Part shown: one piece after another, positions 25,320 to 34,097 of the stretch | Numbering within the stretch: the first letter of the stretch is position 1 | Layout: every line of letters begins with the position of its first letter | Source: Anaeromassilibacillus senegalensis | Lineage (GTDB): Bacteria > Bacillota > Clostridia > Oscillospirales > Acutalibacteraceae | Assembly (NCBI RefSeq): GCF_021531715.1 | Contig: NZ_JAFBIT010000001.1 | Span: forward strand, 1,215,941 to 1,279,940 | DNA: 64,000 nt | Direction of reading: 5' to 3' | Translations under genes and position numbers: made by a program | The notes under the pieces: generated by a model | Databases searched by the model: none | Told to the model about the DNA's origin: nothing | Seen by the model: only the letters and a program-made list of their open reading frames with translations

Positions 25320-26006
25320 TCAGTACGGCCACAGCTCGTCGCTGACGTCGGTCATGACGAGCACATCCTCGGCTTCACGGTCGGTCGTGAACTGGCGGTA
25401 CGCCGTCTCGGCGGCCTCCTCCGGCTCGAAATTGCCGATCGTAGACTTTTGCCCGCTCATATACGAGCGCACCCAGCCCGGATGGTACAGGCGGAACGTG
25501 TAGCCCTGCGGCTGCAGCGTGCGAAACATGCGGCGCACCAGCATGTTGAGCGCCGTCTTAGAGGTCGTATAGGCGAAGCCGCCGTCGCGATGCGCAACAG
25601 AAACGCTGCCCGCCTCGCTCGAGACAAACGCAAGCCGCTTTAAGCCGGTCTGCATCAGCGGCAGGAAATGCTCCACCATGCGCACCGCACCGAGCACGTT
25701 GACATTATAAATTGCACGCGTCTTTTCATATGTATCGCCGCCCGCAATGCCCGCGCAGCTGACGAGCAGATCCACGTGGTCGCAGAGCTTCGCCGTCTGC
25801 GCCGCCGCACTTTCGACGGACGCCGTGCTGCCGACGTCGAGCGGGAGCACGTCGAGTTGCTTCGGATGCTTTTCCTTCAGCGCCGCAAGCTGCGGCCAAT
25901 CCGGCATAAACTGCCCGGCAATCACATGCCAGCCGCCTTCGAGGAAGCGCTCGCACAGCGCGTAGCCGACGCCGCGATCCGCCCCGGTGATCACTACCGT
26001 TTTCAT
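25320..26006 (-). CDS. Short-chain dehydrogenase/reductase (SDR)
   Basis: A 228-residue classical SDR with ITGADRGVG (6-14), an NAG-like CAGIAG, catalytic Ser near 130, Tyr146 and Lys150 (YTTSK). It oxidises or reduces a sugar, steroid or other alcohol with NAD(P). The substrate is unknown. The start at 26006 is chosen over upstream in-frame codons because it lies 2 bp after the ThuA stop with GGAG-like sequence inside that gene's end. It is flanked by the ThuA gene and the degraded SDR copy. Confidence 0.85.
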   Translation of the reverse strand: MKTVVITGADRGVGYALCERFLEGGWHVIAGQFMPDWPQLAALKEKHPKQLDVLPLDVGSTASVESAAAQTAKLCDHVDLLVSCAGIAGGDTYEKTRAIYNVNVLGAVRMVEHFLPLMQTGLKRLAFVSSEAGSVSVAHRDGGFAYTTSKTALNMLVRRMFRTLQPQGYTFRLYHPGWVRSYMSGQKSTIGNFEPEEAAETAYRQFTTDREAEDVLVMTDVSDELWPY

Positions 26007-26008
26007 AC

Positions 26009-26668
26009 TCACCGCTCCTTCATGCACCACTCGGCGGCGTTTGTGAACAGGCGCTGGAACCGCGCATCCTCCCACACGTCGAGCGTATGGCCGGGCGTCA
26101 GCGCGCAGAGCCGGCCCGCGCCCATCTCACGCGTATAGCCGGCCGGCTGGACGCCGCCCCTTTCGGAGCGGCTCTCGAGAAAGACCTCCGCGTCCTCGCA
26201 GAGCATTTCCATCTGGTAGTGCTCGTCGCGGATCGTGAAATCCTGCACGCCCTCGAGGATCGGGTGTTCCGGCTTCGCCACATGCAGATCAACCGTACAG
26301 CGCGGCGGATGCCCGCGAAACGCCGCGCCCACCAGCTCCACATAGTCCGCACACCGCTCCTCGGTATATGCCAGACCGGAATGCACGGCGAGGAAGCCGC
26401 CGCCTGCGCGGATGTATGCCTCAAATTCTGCCGGACAGACCTCCGTCACACCCGGTTCAAACCACGGCGCGTTGTTCGCAGCGATCACGCTGTTGCTCTT
26501 GCAGCAGACGATCAGACGATAGCGCGCGATGCGCTCCGGCGTCAGAATGTCCTTCGCCGCCTTCACAATGTCAAAGTGAAAGCGCTGATCCTGCCGCGCC
26601 GCAATCCCCTTTTCGATGACCTCGGCCGGATGCCAAAGGTCGTCGCACAGTACCAATACGTTCTCCAT
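26009..26668 (-). CDS. ThuA-like (trehalose-utilisation type) protein
   Basis: A 219-residue class-I glutamine-amidotransferase-like fold protein of the ThuA family. GGGFLAVHSGLAY (about residues 89-101) and the later FTIRDEHYQME and ALTPGHTLDVW segments are typical. ThuA proteins take part in 3-keto-sugar and trehalose metabolism in rhizobia; the exact chemistry is debated. It heads an operon with two SDR genes, which suggests oxidation of a sugar, but the substrate is not evident. Confidence 0.85.
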   Translation of the reverse strand: MENVLVLCDDLWHPAEVIEKGIAARQDQRFHFDIVKAAKDILTPERIARYRLIVCCKSNSVIAANNAPWFEPGVTEVCPAEFEAYIRAGGGFLAVHSGLAYTEERCADYVELVGAAFRGHPPRCTVDLHVAKPEHPILEGVQDFTIRDEHYQMEMLCEDAEVFLESRSERGGVQPAGYTREMGAGRLCALTPGHTLDVWEDARFQRLFTNAAEWCMKER

Positions 26669-26717
26669 AGCCCCATCTACTTTCTTTTATAGAGTCCTCC
26701 CGTACGGAGTCATTTTC

Positions 26718-26747
26718 ATTATACAGGGAAAACGCCCAAAAGAACAA
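26718..26747 (-). promoter_or_regulatory. Promoter of the ThuA / SDR / SDR operon
   Basis: Minus strand: -35 TTGTTC (26742-26747), 18 bp spacer, -10 TATAAT (26718-26723). Confidence 0.6.
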
Positions 26748-26844
26748 GGAGAATTCTATGATTATCCCGCATTTTTCACAGACTTTTTCCAAACAAAAAA
26801 CAGCGGCACACCTTTGAAGACGCACCGCCGTCTGTAAGTCGTAA

Positions 26845-27336
26845 TTATTTTGCTTTCTTTGCGGTCTTGCAGCCCTTGACTTCCTTAACCGCGCGCTTTG
26901 CAGGCGCTTTCTTTTCCTTCTCGACCTCGTCCGCGACCCAATCCTGATTCTCGCCCTTGACGAAATCCCAAAGCTGTGCGGGCGCATTGTCCGCGTCGCT
27001 GATCTGCTTGATGTCCATAACCTTGCCGGATGCGACATGTACGAGCTTGCGGTAGCCCTTTGTCGTCGTGGTGAGCTTCCAAAGCTGCTCTGCGCCGCCG
27101 GTCGCTTCCGCGAGGGTAAGCTCCAGGCCATTCTCTACTTCGCCGGACGCCGTCAGTGCGAGGCCGGACGATTTCTGAACGAGCTGCACCGACACGCCCT
27201 CAGCCGGGATCGCGCGCCAGATCTGCGCGTCGCTGCCGTCTGCCGTACGCTGTACCGCAGCGCTGCCGTTTGCCGCGAGCACCTTGCCGCTTCTTCGATT
27301 TGTGAGAATGTATTTCTTTTCCATCTTTACTGCCAT
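26845..27336 (-). CDS. Cytoplasmic ricin-type beta-trefoil protein with basic tail
   Basis: A 163-residue protein. Residues 7-133 form a ricin-B-like beta-trefoil with QxW motifs at 38-40 (QIW), 84-86 (QLW), 121-123 (QLW) and 131-133 (QDW). Residues 138-163 are rich in Lys and Ala (KKAPAKRAVKEVK), like histone or nucleic-acid-binding tails. There is no signal peptide, which is unusual because most bacterial ricin domains belong to secreted enzymes. It has a strong promoter and a GGAG site. The function is unknown; binding of an intracellular glycan or nucleic acid is conceivable. Confidence 0.75.
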   Translation of the reverse strand: MAVKMEKKYILTNRRSGKVLAANGSAAVQRTADGSDAQIWRAIPAEGVSVQLVQKSSGLALTASGEVENGLELTLAEATGGAEQLWKLTTTTKGYRKLVHVASGKVMDIKQISDADNAPAQLWDFVKGENQDWVADEVEKEKKAPAKRAVKEVKGCKTAKKAK

Positions 27337-27395
27337 GTTACCTGTCTCCTTTTGAGATATATTCCATAATAAAGCTTACAAATTCTTGTAGTATA

Positions 27396-27424
27396 AGTAT
27401 AGCGGGAACGCGAGATAAAGTCAA
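27396..27424 (-). promoter_or_regulatory. Promoter of the ricin-type gene
   Basis: Minus strand: -35 TTGACT (27419-27424), 17 bp spacer, -10 TATACT (27396-27401). The 412 bp gap 27337-27748 otherwise holds only the divergent ATPase promoter. Confidence 0.7.
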
Positions 27425-27663
27425 ATCCCACAAACCGGCGCCTTTTTTCTTGGTAGCGTCTGCCGTTTTGCCGTTTCGGGCAGATTTGCGCGGTTTTTTC
27501 CTCTGAGTTCGTACAGCTTGTTTAAAAGTCCGCCACAAGCGGACACACGCCTCGTTTCTGCGCCGTTTTTTTTCACAAAATCCATTTTGCTGTCCTTCCG
27601 ATATTCTACGGATTATCAGTGGAAATGTCCGGAAAAAGTAAGAGAAAATTCAAATATACCGCC

Positions 27664-27692
27664 TTGAAATCCCCATAGGAATCGTGTATCCT
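27664..27692 (+). promoter_or_regulatory. Promoter of the P-type ATPase gene
   Basis: -35 TTGAAA (27664-27669), 17 bp spacer, -10 TATCCT (27687-27692). Transcription would begin near 27699, after the in-frame ATG at 27695, which supports the later start. Confidence 0.55.
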
Positions 27693-27748
27693 TAATGCAT
27701 AACCTTGGTTTTCAGCGCAAACGGCGCGGAAAGGAAAATGAATTCAGG

Positions 27749-30211
27749 ATGGAAAAACCGGAAACACAGCGCGCAGGCCGCCTGCCTGGCAGTCCACCGA
27801 ACCTTGAAACAGGTCTGACCGCCGCACAGGTACAGACGCGCATTGCGCAGGGTCTTGTCAACGCGGACGACGGCATCAAGACCAAAACCGAAAAGCAGAT
27901 TATTCTGGAAAACACCTTCACCTTTTTTAATATTCTCAACTTTGTACTCGCCCTGTTTGTGCTGCTGGTCGGTTCATTCAAGAACCTCCTCTTTCTGGGC
28001 GTAATCTTTTCAAACACGATCATCGGTTCCTTTCAGGGCATCCGCGCCAAGCGCACGATCGATAAGCTCTCGCTGATCTCCGCGCCGAAGGTCACAGTGC
28101 TGCGGGACGGTGCGCTGCAGACCATCGCCGTGAGCGAAATCGTGCTCGATGACGTCATGCACCTCTCAAACGGACAGCAGATCTGCGCCGACGCCATCAT
28201 TTGCGACGGCGAGGTGGAGGTCAACGAATCGCTGATTACCGGCGAGAGCGATCCCGTTGTGAAGCGTGCGGGCGACGAGCTGCTTTCCGGCAGCTTCATC
28301 GTTTCGGGCTCGTGCTATGCGCAGGTGGAGCATATCGGCAGCGAGAATTACGCGAATCGCATCGCAAATGACGCGAAATATATCAAGAAAGCGCATTCCG
28401 AGATCCTGCACTCGCTCGATTTCATCGTCAAGACGCTCGGCTTTACGCTGATTCCGATCGGCCTCCTGCTCTTCAGCAAGCAGTTCTTCATTTTGCACGA
28501 CACACTGAAGGACGCTGTAGTCAGCACAGTGGCCGCCATGCTCGGCATGATTCCGGAGGGCCTGATCCTCCTGACCAGCGTCGTCTTTGCCGTCAGCGTT
28601 CTGCGGCTCTCAAAGTATAAAACGCTTGTGCAGGATCTGTACTGCACCGAATCGCTCGCGCGGGTAGACGTGCTCTGTCTCGACAAGACCGGCACGATCA
28701 CCGAGGGCACGATGCAGGTGGACGAGCTGATTCCGCTTGAAGGCTTCACCGAGCAGGATATGACGGAGGCGCTGACCGCACTTATAAACGTACTTTCCGA
28801 CGATAACCCAACGTCCAACGCCGTCAAAGCGCGCTTTACCGGCGAAACGAGCTGGACGGCCACGGAAACAGTCGCCTTTTCCTCGGCGCGCAAGTGGAGC
28901 GGCGCATCCTTCGCGGCACACGGTACCTATGTGATGGGCGCCGGCGAATTCATCCTGCGCGACCATTTCGACACGCTGCGGGAGCAGACCGAGGCCTATG
29001 CCGCGCGTGGCGAGCGCGTGCTGCTGCTGGCCCGCACGGACAGCGCCTTCCTCGAAGGCAAAGCGCTGCCCGACGATCTGCAACCGGTCGGCCTGATCGC
29101 CATCAGCGATAAGATCCGCGCCGAGGCACCAGAAACGCTCCGCTACTTTGCGGAGCAGGGCGTCACGCTGAAGGTTATCTCCGGCGACAATGCCGTGACC
29201 GTCTCGAACATCGCGCAGAAGGCCGGGCTTGCCGGTGCGGAGAATTACTGCGACGCTTCCACGCTGGAAACCGAAGCGGACGCCGCCGCGGCCATTGAGC
29301 AATACACCGTATTCGGGCGTGTCACGCCGCAGCAGAAGCTGCAGTTTGTAAAAGCGCTCAAGGAAAACGGCCACACGGTCGCCATGACGGGCGACGGCGT
29401 AAACGACGTGCTCGCGCTCAAGGAAGCCGACTGCAGCATTGCGATGGCTTCCGGCAGCGACGCGGCGCGCACCGTCTCAAACCTCGTTCTGCTCGATTCC
29501 AATTTCGCTTCGATGCCGCAGGTCGTCAAGGAGGGCCGCCGGTCGATTAACAACCTGCAGCGCTCCGCCTCGCTCTTCCTGCAGAAAACCATCTACTCCA
29601 CCGTGCTCAGCGTGCTGTTCATCTTTCTCTCCGCCTCCTACCCGTTCGAGCCAATCCAGCTCACCTTCATCAGCACGCTCACCATCGGCATTCCGTCGTT
29701 CATTCTGGCGCTCGAGCCGAACCGCGACCGCGTGCGCGGCAGCTTTCTGACCAATGTATTGAAGAAGTCGTTCCCCTCCGCGCTGACGATGGTTCTCGGC
29801 GTCCTGTTCCTCTGCCTGTTCCAGCAGCCGCTTGGGCTTTCCAGCGAGCAGGTCTCCACGCTGTCCGTCATCGTCGCGTTTACAGTCGGCTTCATGCTGA
29901 TGTTCAAGCTCTGCGTGCCGTTCAACGCACTGCGCGGCGTGCTGTTCGGCGCCATGCTCGCGGCGTTCTTCCTCGGGTATATCTTCTTTATGGATATTTT
30001 CTCGATGGTGCCGCTCAGCGCATCCATGCTGTTTGTGCTCGTTCCGCTGCTTCTCGTGTTGATCGTCTTTATGATGCAGACAAATCACTTCATGGAGCAT
30101 ATCGCGGAAAAATACACAAAACGCTTTCTCTCTGACAGGCTTTTCAAAAAGCACCGGATGCAAAACAAAAAAACGAGGAAGGAATTCCGCCGGTCAAAAC
30201 AAAAGAACTGA
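27749..30211 (+). CDS. P-type cation-transporting ATPase, calcium-pump-like (CtpE type)
   Basis: About 820 residues. TGES is at 164-167, the phosphorylated Asp is 312 in LDKTGT, and GDGVND lies near residue 549. The membrane segment MIPEGLILLTS (267-277) has the PEGL form seen in Ca/Mg-type pumps, not the CPx of copper pumps. Overall order resembles mycobacterial CtpE, a calcium importer. The start at 27749 is inferred from the promoter position; its ribosome site AAGGA is rather far (13 bases). The C-terminus is strongly basic. It stands alone and is followed by a convergent terminator. Ion specificity is not proven by sequence. Confidence 0.85.
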   Translation: MEKPETQRAGRLPGSPPNLETGLTAAQVQTRIAQGLVNADDGIKTKTEKQIILENTFTFFNILNFVLALFVLLVGSFKNLLFLGVIFSNTIIGSFQGIRAKRTIDKLSLISAPKVTVLRDGALQTIAVSEIVLDDVMHLSNGQQICADAIICDGEVEVNESLITGESDPVVKRAGDELLSGSFIVSGSCYAQVEHIGSENYANRIANDAKYIKKAHSEILHSLDFIVKTLGFTLIPIGLLLFSKQFFILHDTLKDAVVSTVAAMLGMIPEGLILLTSVVFAVSVLRLSKYKTLVQDLYCTESLARVDVLCLDKTGTITEGTMQVDELIPLEGFTEQDMTEALTALINVLSDDNPTSNAVKARFTGETSWTATETVAFSSARKWSGASFAAHGTYVMGAGEFILRDHFDTLREQTEAYAARGERVLLLARTDSAFLEGKALPDDLQPVGLIAISDKIRAEAPETLRYFAEQGVTLKVISGDNAVTVSNIAQKAGLAGAENYCDASTLETEADAAAAIEQYTVFGRVTPQQKLQFVKALKENGHTVAMTGDGVNDVLALKEADCSIAMASGSDAARTVSNLVLLDSNFASMPQVVKEGRRSINNLQRSASLFLQKTIYSTVLSVLFIFLSASYPFEPIQLTFISTLTIGIPSFILALEPNRDRVRGSFLTNVLKKSFPSALTMVLGVLFLCLFQQPLGLSSEQVSTLSVIVAFTVGFMLMFKLCVPFNALRGVLFGAMLAAFFLGYIFFMDIFSMVPLSASMLFVLVPLLLVLIVFMMQTNHFMEHIAEKYTKRFLSDRLFKKHRMQNKKTRKEFRRSKQKN

Positions 30212-30220
30212 TTTCCAAAC

Positions 30221-30267
30221 AAAAACGCCTCAGTTTGCGACATCTGCCGCATTCTGAGGCGTTTTTT
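30221..30267. terminator. Bidirectional terminator between the P-type ATPase and pyrE
   Basis: AAAACGCCTCAG and CTGAGGCGTTTTTT form a 12 bp stem around a 20-base loop. Confidence 0.8.
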
Positions 30268-30285
30268 GAATCTTCAGTTTGGATT

Positions 30286-30948
30286 TTACAGGATACAGTA
30301 ATCCGCCATGTATTTCTCCATTGCGGGCAGAATGTGCGCATATTCGCCGGACTGCTTCAGATATTCGTGGATATCCTCAACCGTGACGATCGCATGCACG
30401 TCGATGCCGAACTCCTCCTTGACCTCCATGATCGCGGTCTTGCCCGGAACCTTGCCGACTTCGCAGCGGTTGACGGAAATGAACATATCGTCCACGCGCA
30501 CGTCGCCGCAGCCGTAGAGGATCGGCATCGTCTCGCGAACCGCTGTGCCCGCCGTGATGACGTCCTCAATGATGATGAGCTTGTCGCCGTCCGCCGGCTT
30601 ATAGCCGACCAGGCTGCCGCCCTCGCCGTGATCCTTCTCCTCCTTGCGGTTGAAGAAGTACGGCTTCGAGATGCCGTATTCATTGTAAAGCGCCGCCGCG
30701 GTTGCCGTTGCAAGCGGGATGCCCTTATACGCCGGACCGAACATCGCTGAGAAGTCCTCGCCCACCGTCTCCTTGACAAGCTGTGCATAGAACTTGCCGA
30801 GCTTCGCGATCTGCTCGCCTGTCTTGTAGTTGCCTGTGTTGACAAAATACGGCGTATTGCGCCCACTCTTCGTCACAAACGAGCCGAAGCGCAGCACGTC
30901 CGCAGACATCATAAACTCGATAAATGCCTTTTTGCTCTCTGTCAGCAT
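30286..30948 (-). CDS. pyrE: Orotate phosphoribosyltransferase
   Basis: A 220-residue type I phosphoribosyltransferase that converts orotate and PRPP to OMP in pyrimidine synthesis. The PRPP loop LIIIEDVITAGTAVRE and the upstream SGRNTPYFVNTG and GPAYKGIPLA segments are typical of PyrE. The ATG at 30948 is chosen because AAAAGG lies 8 bases upstream; the ATG at 30957 directly abuts it. It has its own consensus promoter and is not with other pyr genes. Confidence 0.93.
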   Translation of the reverse strand: MLTESKKAFIEFMMSADVLRFGSFVTKSGRNTPYFVNTGNYKTGEQIAKLGKFYAQLVKETVGEDFSAMFGPAYKGIPLATATAAALYNEYGISKPYFFNRKEEKDHGEGGSLVGYKPADGDKLIIIEDVITAGTAVRETMPILYGCGDVRVDDMFISVNRCEVGKVPGKTAIMEVKEEFGIDVHAIVTVEDIHEYLKQSGEYAHILPAMEKYMADYCIL

Positions 30949-30975
30949 AAAATCCATCCTTTTACTATTTTTTCC

Positions 30976-31004
30976 ATTATAGCACGGTTATCTCCTGATG
31001 TCAA
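30976..31004 (-). promoter_or_regulatory. Promoter of pyrE
   Basis: Minus strand: perfect -35 TTGACA (30999-31004), 17 bp spacer, perfect -10 TATAAT (30976-30981). Confidence 0.8.
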
Positions 31005-31010
31005 AGTAAA

Positions 31011-31976
31011 TCATGCCGCGGGCTGCAGACCGTTTTCCTCGCTCCACGTGTGCACAGCGTACGCTTCGCCGTCGGTCGTGACCACAATTGTCCCCAGCTC
31101 GTCGGTGCGCAGCACCGTGCAGCCCAGCGCGTTCAGACTTTCGAGCGTTTCGCGGTGCGGATGGCCGTATTTGTTGTCCGCGCCGCAGGAAATCACGGCG
31201 ACCGCCGGGTTGACTCTGCGCAGAAACGGCAGCGAAGTCGAAGACGAAGAGCCATGGTGGCCGCATTTGAGCACCTGCGCGGAAATCTCTGCGCCGCTTT
31301 CGAGGATGTTTTCCTCCACCGGCTCCTCTGCGTCGCCCGTCAGCATAAAGGAAACCGAGCCGTAAGTAAACCGAACGACCGCCGAGTAGTCATTGACCTC
31401 GTCAAAGGCGTCTCCGGCGCGCGGTGAAAGCACGTCAAACACCGCGTTTTCCGGCGCGGCAATCTCGGTTTTGTCTGTGATCTGCTCCACTGGCACGTTT
31501 TGCTTATCGAGCGCGTCCAGCATATTTTCATACGTTGCGGTCGTCGGCGTCTGGTCGTCCGGCAGAACCGGCATATAGAATGTTCCGATCGGATACGCTT
31601 CGATGATCTGCGTCATCGCGCCGATGTGGTCGGCGTGCGGGTGCGTCGCGATAACGGCATCCAGCTCCGTTACGCCGAGCGCCGCGAGGTCTTCCTCAAT
31701 CGCGTCACCCGATTCGCGGATTCCGGCATCGACCAGCATCGCGAAGTCCTCCCCGATGCGGATCAGCGCGCTGTCGCCCTGTCCAACATCCAGAAAATAG
31801 ACCGCCGCTTCACAGTCCACCGCTTCCGCCGGTGCAGATGGCGGCGTCGGCTCGCGGAATACCGCCTCCAGCTCCGGCCCATAATAGATTGCGAGCGCAA
31901 GCAGAACCAGCAGTGCGCTCAACACCGTGGAAAGCAGCTTTTTGTTCTTGTATGGGGGCATTTTTCTCTTTGCCAT
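31011..31976 (-). CDS. ComEC/Rec2-type metallo-beta-lactamase-fold protein, membrane anchored
   Basis: A 321-residue protein. One membrane helix near residues 15-32 is followed by a metallo-beta-lactamase domain like the C-terminal domain of ComEC: YFLDVGQGDSALI, ATHPHADHIGAM (metal ligands), FMLTGDAE and LKCGHHGS. The ComEC channel domain is absent. Such free-standing proteins are common in Clostridia and may be extracellular nucleases or phosphodiesterases; the role is unproven. It follows the HPr-like gene and its attenuator-like hairpin. Confidence 0.85.
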   Translation of the reverse strand: MAKRKMPPYKNKKLLSTVLSALLVLLALAIYYGPELEAVFREPTPPSAPAEAVDCEAAVYFLDVGQGDSALIRIGEDFAMLVDAGIRESGDAIEEDLAALGVTELDAVIATHPHADHIGAMTQIIEAYPIGTFYMPVLPDDQTPTTATYENMLDALDKQNVPVEQITDKTEIAAPENAVFDVLSPRAGDAFDEVNDYSAVVRFTYGSVSFMLTGDAEEPVEENILESGAEISAQVLKCGHHGSSSSTSLPFLRRVNPAVAVISCGADNKYGHPHRETLESLNALGCTVLRTDELGTIVVTTDGEAYAVHTWSEENGLQPAA

Positions 31977-32005
31977 CGCATTTCTTCCCTTTCATACCGG
32001 ATACA

Positions 32006-32039
32006 AAAAAGCTGCCGCAACCTTCTGCAGCAGCTTTTT
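32006..32039 (-). terminator. Hairpin after the HPr-like gene
   Basis: AAAAAGCTGC (32006-32015) pairs with GCAGCTTTTT (32030-32039). It lies between the HPr-like gene and the ComEC-type gene. Confidence 0.65.
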
Positions 32040-32052
32040 CTTGCACCACAAT

Positions 32053-32313
32053 TTATTTTGTATCTGTTTCGTCTTTATAGAGGTTGAACCGGAACAGCTT
32101 GGATTCATCCTCCGGATTGTCACACATGACAAAGGCCTCGGCGATTTTGCCGCCTTCAATCAATGCCGTCAGACCGACCAACTGGCAAAGCTTACTCTTC
32201 AGATTCAGCTTATCGCCGTCGCGCGTCATCAGGTAGACGTTGCCTACACATTTGTCCAGAACAGCCAGAAAGCCGGGAACATCGATGTCGTGGAGCTCGA
32301 TCATTTTAGACAT
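32053..32313 (-). CDS. Small HPr-like protein without the active-site histidine
   Basis: An 86-residue protein of the size of the PTS phosphocarrier HPr. The central segment VYLMTRDGDKLNLKSKLCQL followed by LIEGGKI resembles HPr's second strand, the conserved N-x-K-S helix start and the following loop. The HPr active-site signature HARPA is absent; the corresponding N-terminal part reads IELHDIDVPGFLAVL. It is therefore unlikely to carry phosphate. Similar His-less HPr relatives of unknown role exist in Clostridia. The assignment is tentative. It has an AAAGGAG site and a leader containing a perfect inverted repeat. Confidence 0.5.
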   Translation of the reverse strand: MSKMIELHDIDVPGFLAVLDKCVGNVYLMTRDGDKLNLKSKLCQLVGLTALIEGGKIAEAFVMCDNPEDESKLFRFNLYKDETDTK

Positions 32314-32348
32314 CAGCCATCTCTCCTTTACGCTTGAGATTTAAAACC

Positions 32349-32372
32349 ATTATTGACACTAACATCAATAAT
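32349..32372 (-). repeat. Inverted repeat in the HPr-like gene leader
   Basis: ATTATTGA (32349-32356), 8-base gap, TCAATAAT (32365-32372), a perfect 8 bp inverted repeat between promoter and start. It may be a repressor site or an RNA hairpin. Confidence 0.55.
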
Positions 32373-32388
32373 ATCCTATGATGGCTTT

Positions 32389-32417
32389 ATTCTACCATAC
32401 CGATTTTGAATAAACAA
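32389..32417 (-). promoter_or_regulatory. Promoter of the HPr-like gene
   Basis: Minus strand: -35 TTGTTT (32412-32417), 17 bp spacer, -10 TAGAAT (32389-32394). Confidence 0.6.
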
Positions 32418-32487
32418 TCCCAAAACACACCAAAGCAAAGAAATGTTCGACAGGATTTTCTAGTCGTTTTGTAGGAATTTCCGGGGA

Positions 32488-34068
32488 TTATTCGCCGGAA
32501 GCGCCGTAGTTGGAAAGAACGCGCGCGCTCGGATCGTTGACGTCGCAGCCCTCCCATTCCTTGTTCGGCATCCAGAAATCGACGACCATTTCCGCCTGGC
32601 CGGGATAGTATTTTTCAAAGATTTCCCGGTACAGGAGAGATTCCTTTGTAAACGGCTTTGCGTGGTCGTACTTCGCCGCGCGGAGCTGCAGCTCGTCGTC
32701 CGTATACTGCGTTTCCGCGTATGCCTTGAGATAATCGACCATCGAATGCCCGACCGCGTCCGAGAATGCCGCTTTCTCGCGGTAGAGGATCGAGAGCGGC
32801 AGGTAGTCGCCCTCAAAGGCGTGGCGGAGCAGGTACTTGCCCTTCTTATATTTGTTGAGCTTGAGCTCGGGATCGACCGACATGACGTATTTCACGAAAT
32901 CGAGATCGCCGAACGGCACGCGCGCCTCAATGGAGTTGACGGAAATACAGCGATCAGCGCGGAGCACATCGTACATGTGCAGCTCGCGCACGCGCTTCTG
33001 GGCTTCCTGCTGGAACGCCTCGGCGCTCGGCGCGAAGTCGGTGTACTTGTAGCCGAACAGCTCGTCGGAGATTTCGCCGGTCAGCAGCACGCGCACGTCG
33101 GTCTGCTCGTGAATCGCCTTGCAGATCAGGTACATGCCCATGCTGGCGCGGATAGTTGTGATGTCGTACGTGCCGAGCAGATGGATGACGGTCTCGAGGC
33201 TGTCGAGCACATCGTCCTTTGTGATGATGATCTCCTGATGGTCGCTGTGGATATACTCGGCAACCTCCCGCGCGTACTTCAGGTCGATCGCGTCCTCGCT
33301 CATGCCGATGGCGAATGTGCGGATCGGCTTTTTCAGCAGCTTTGCGGCAACGGAACAGACCAGCGAGCTATCCAGACCACCGCTCAGAAGGAAGCCGAGC
33401 GGTGCATCGGCGTCGAGACGCTTCTCAATGCCGGCAACCAGCTTGTCGCGAATCTTGCGGCAGACCGTCTCGAGATCGTCATGACAGACTTCGCTGACTG
33501 CGGCGATGTCGCAGTAGCAGACGAATTCGCCGTCCTTATAATAGTGTCCCGGTGGGAACGGCATGACCTTGTGGCACAGCCCGACGAGGTTTTTCGGCTC
33601 GCTCGCGAACATAATGTGTCCCGTTTCGCTGTAGCCGTAGTACAGCGGGCGAATACCGATCGGGTCGCGCGCCGCGATGAAGCTGTCGGTTTCCGCATCG
33701 TAGAGAATCATCGCAAACTCAGCGTCGAGCTTTTCAAACATCGCAACGCCCTGCTCGCGGTAAAGCGGAAGAATGATTTCGCAGTCGGAATCGCTCTGGA
33801 ATGTGTAACCCTTTTGAATCAGCGCCTCTTTCACCGGCCGGAAGCCATACAGCTCGCCGTTGCAGACGACGTAGGAACCGTCGCGCTCAAACGGCTGCAT
33901 GCCGGCTTCGGTAAGGCCCATGATCGCCAGACGGTGGAAAAAGAGCCAGCCTGCGGGCGTTTCCATGATGCGGGACATATCCGGACCGCGCGAAACAGTC
34001 TCCTCAAAGCCCTTTGTCAGATCCTCCAGACGAATATCCTTTGCCGTGTACCCCATAATCGAACACAT
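32488..34068 (-). CDS. asnB: Asparagine synthase B (glutamine-hydrolysing)
   Basis: A 526-residue protein. It starts MCSIMGY, so Cys2 is the glutaminase nucleophile after Met removal. The N-terminal Ntn domain shows RGPD, HRLAIMGL and NGELYG. The C-terminal synthetase domain has the ATP-pyrophosphatase loop LSGGLDSSLV near residue 225. It makes asparagine from aspartate, glutamine and ATP. The start at 34068 has GGAGGG upstream; the earlier ATG is part of that site. An Asn-type T-box leader controls it, which independently supports the function. Confidence 0.95.
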   Translation of the reverse strand: MCSIMGYTAKDIRLEDLTKGFEETVSRGPDMSRIMETPAGWLFFHRLAIMGLTEAGMQPFERDGSYVVCNGELYGFRPVKEALIQKGYTFQSDSDCEIILPLYREQGVAMFEKLDAEFAMILYDAETDSFIAARDPIGIRPLYYGYSETGHIMFASEPKNLVGLCHKVMPFPPGHYYKDGEFVCYCDIAAVSEVCHDDLETVCRKIRDKLVAGIEKRLDADAPLGFLLSGGLDSSLVCSVAAKLLKKPIRTFAIGMSEDAIDLKYAREVAEYIHSDHQEIIITKDDVLDSLETVIHLLGTYDITTIRASMGMYLICKAIHEQTDVRVLLTGEISDELFGYKYTDFAPSAEAFQQEAQKRVRELHMYDVLRADRCISVNSIEARVPFGDLDFVKYVMSVDPELKLNKYKKGKYLLRHAFEGDYLPLSILYREKAAFSDAVGHSMVDYLKAYAETQYTDDELQLRAAKYDHAKPFTKESLLYREIFEKYYPGQAEMVVDFWMPNKEWEGCDVNDPSARVLSNYGASGE

Positions 34069-34097
34069 TTTGAATCCCTCCAAAATAAAAAAGATAA

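Noticed and set aside
27338..27538. Minus-strand frame of 66 codons upstream of the ricin-type gene
   Set aside because: It covers the strong promoter of that gene, lacks a ribosome site, and its protein is low-complexity basic sequence.
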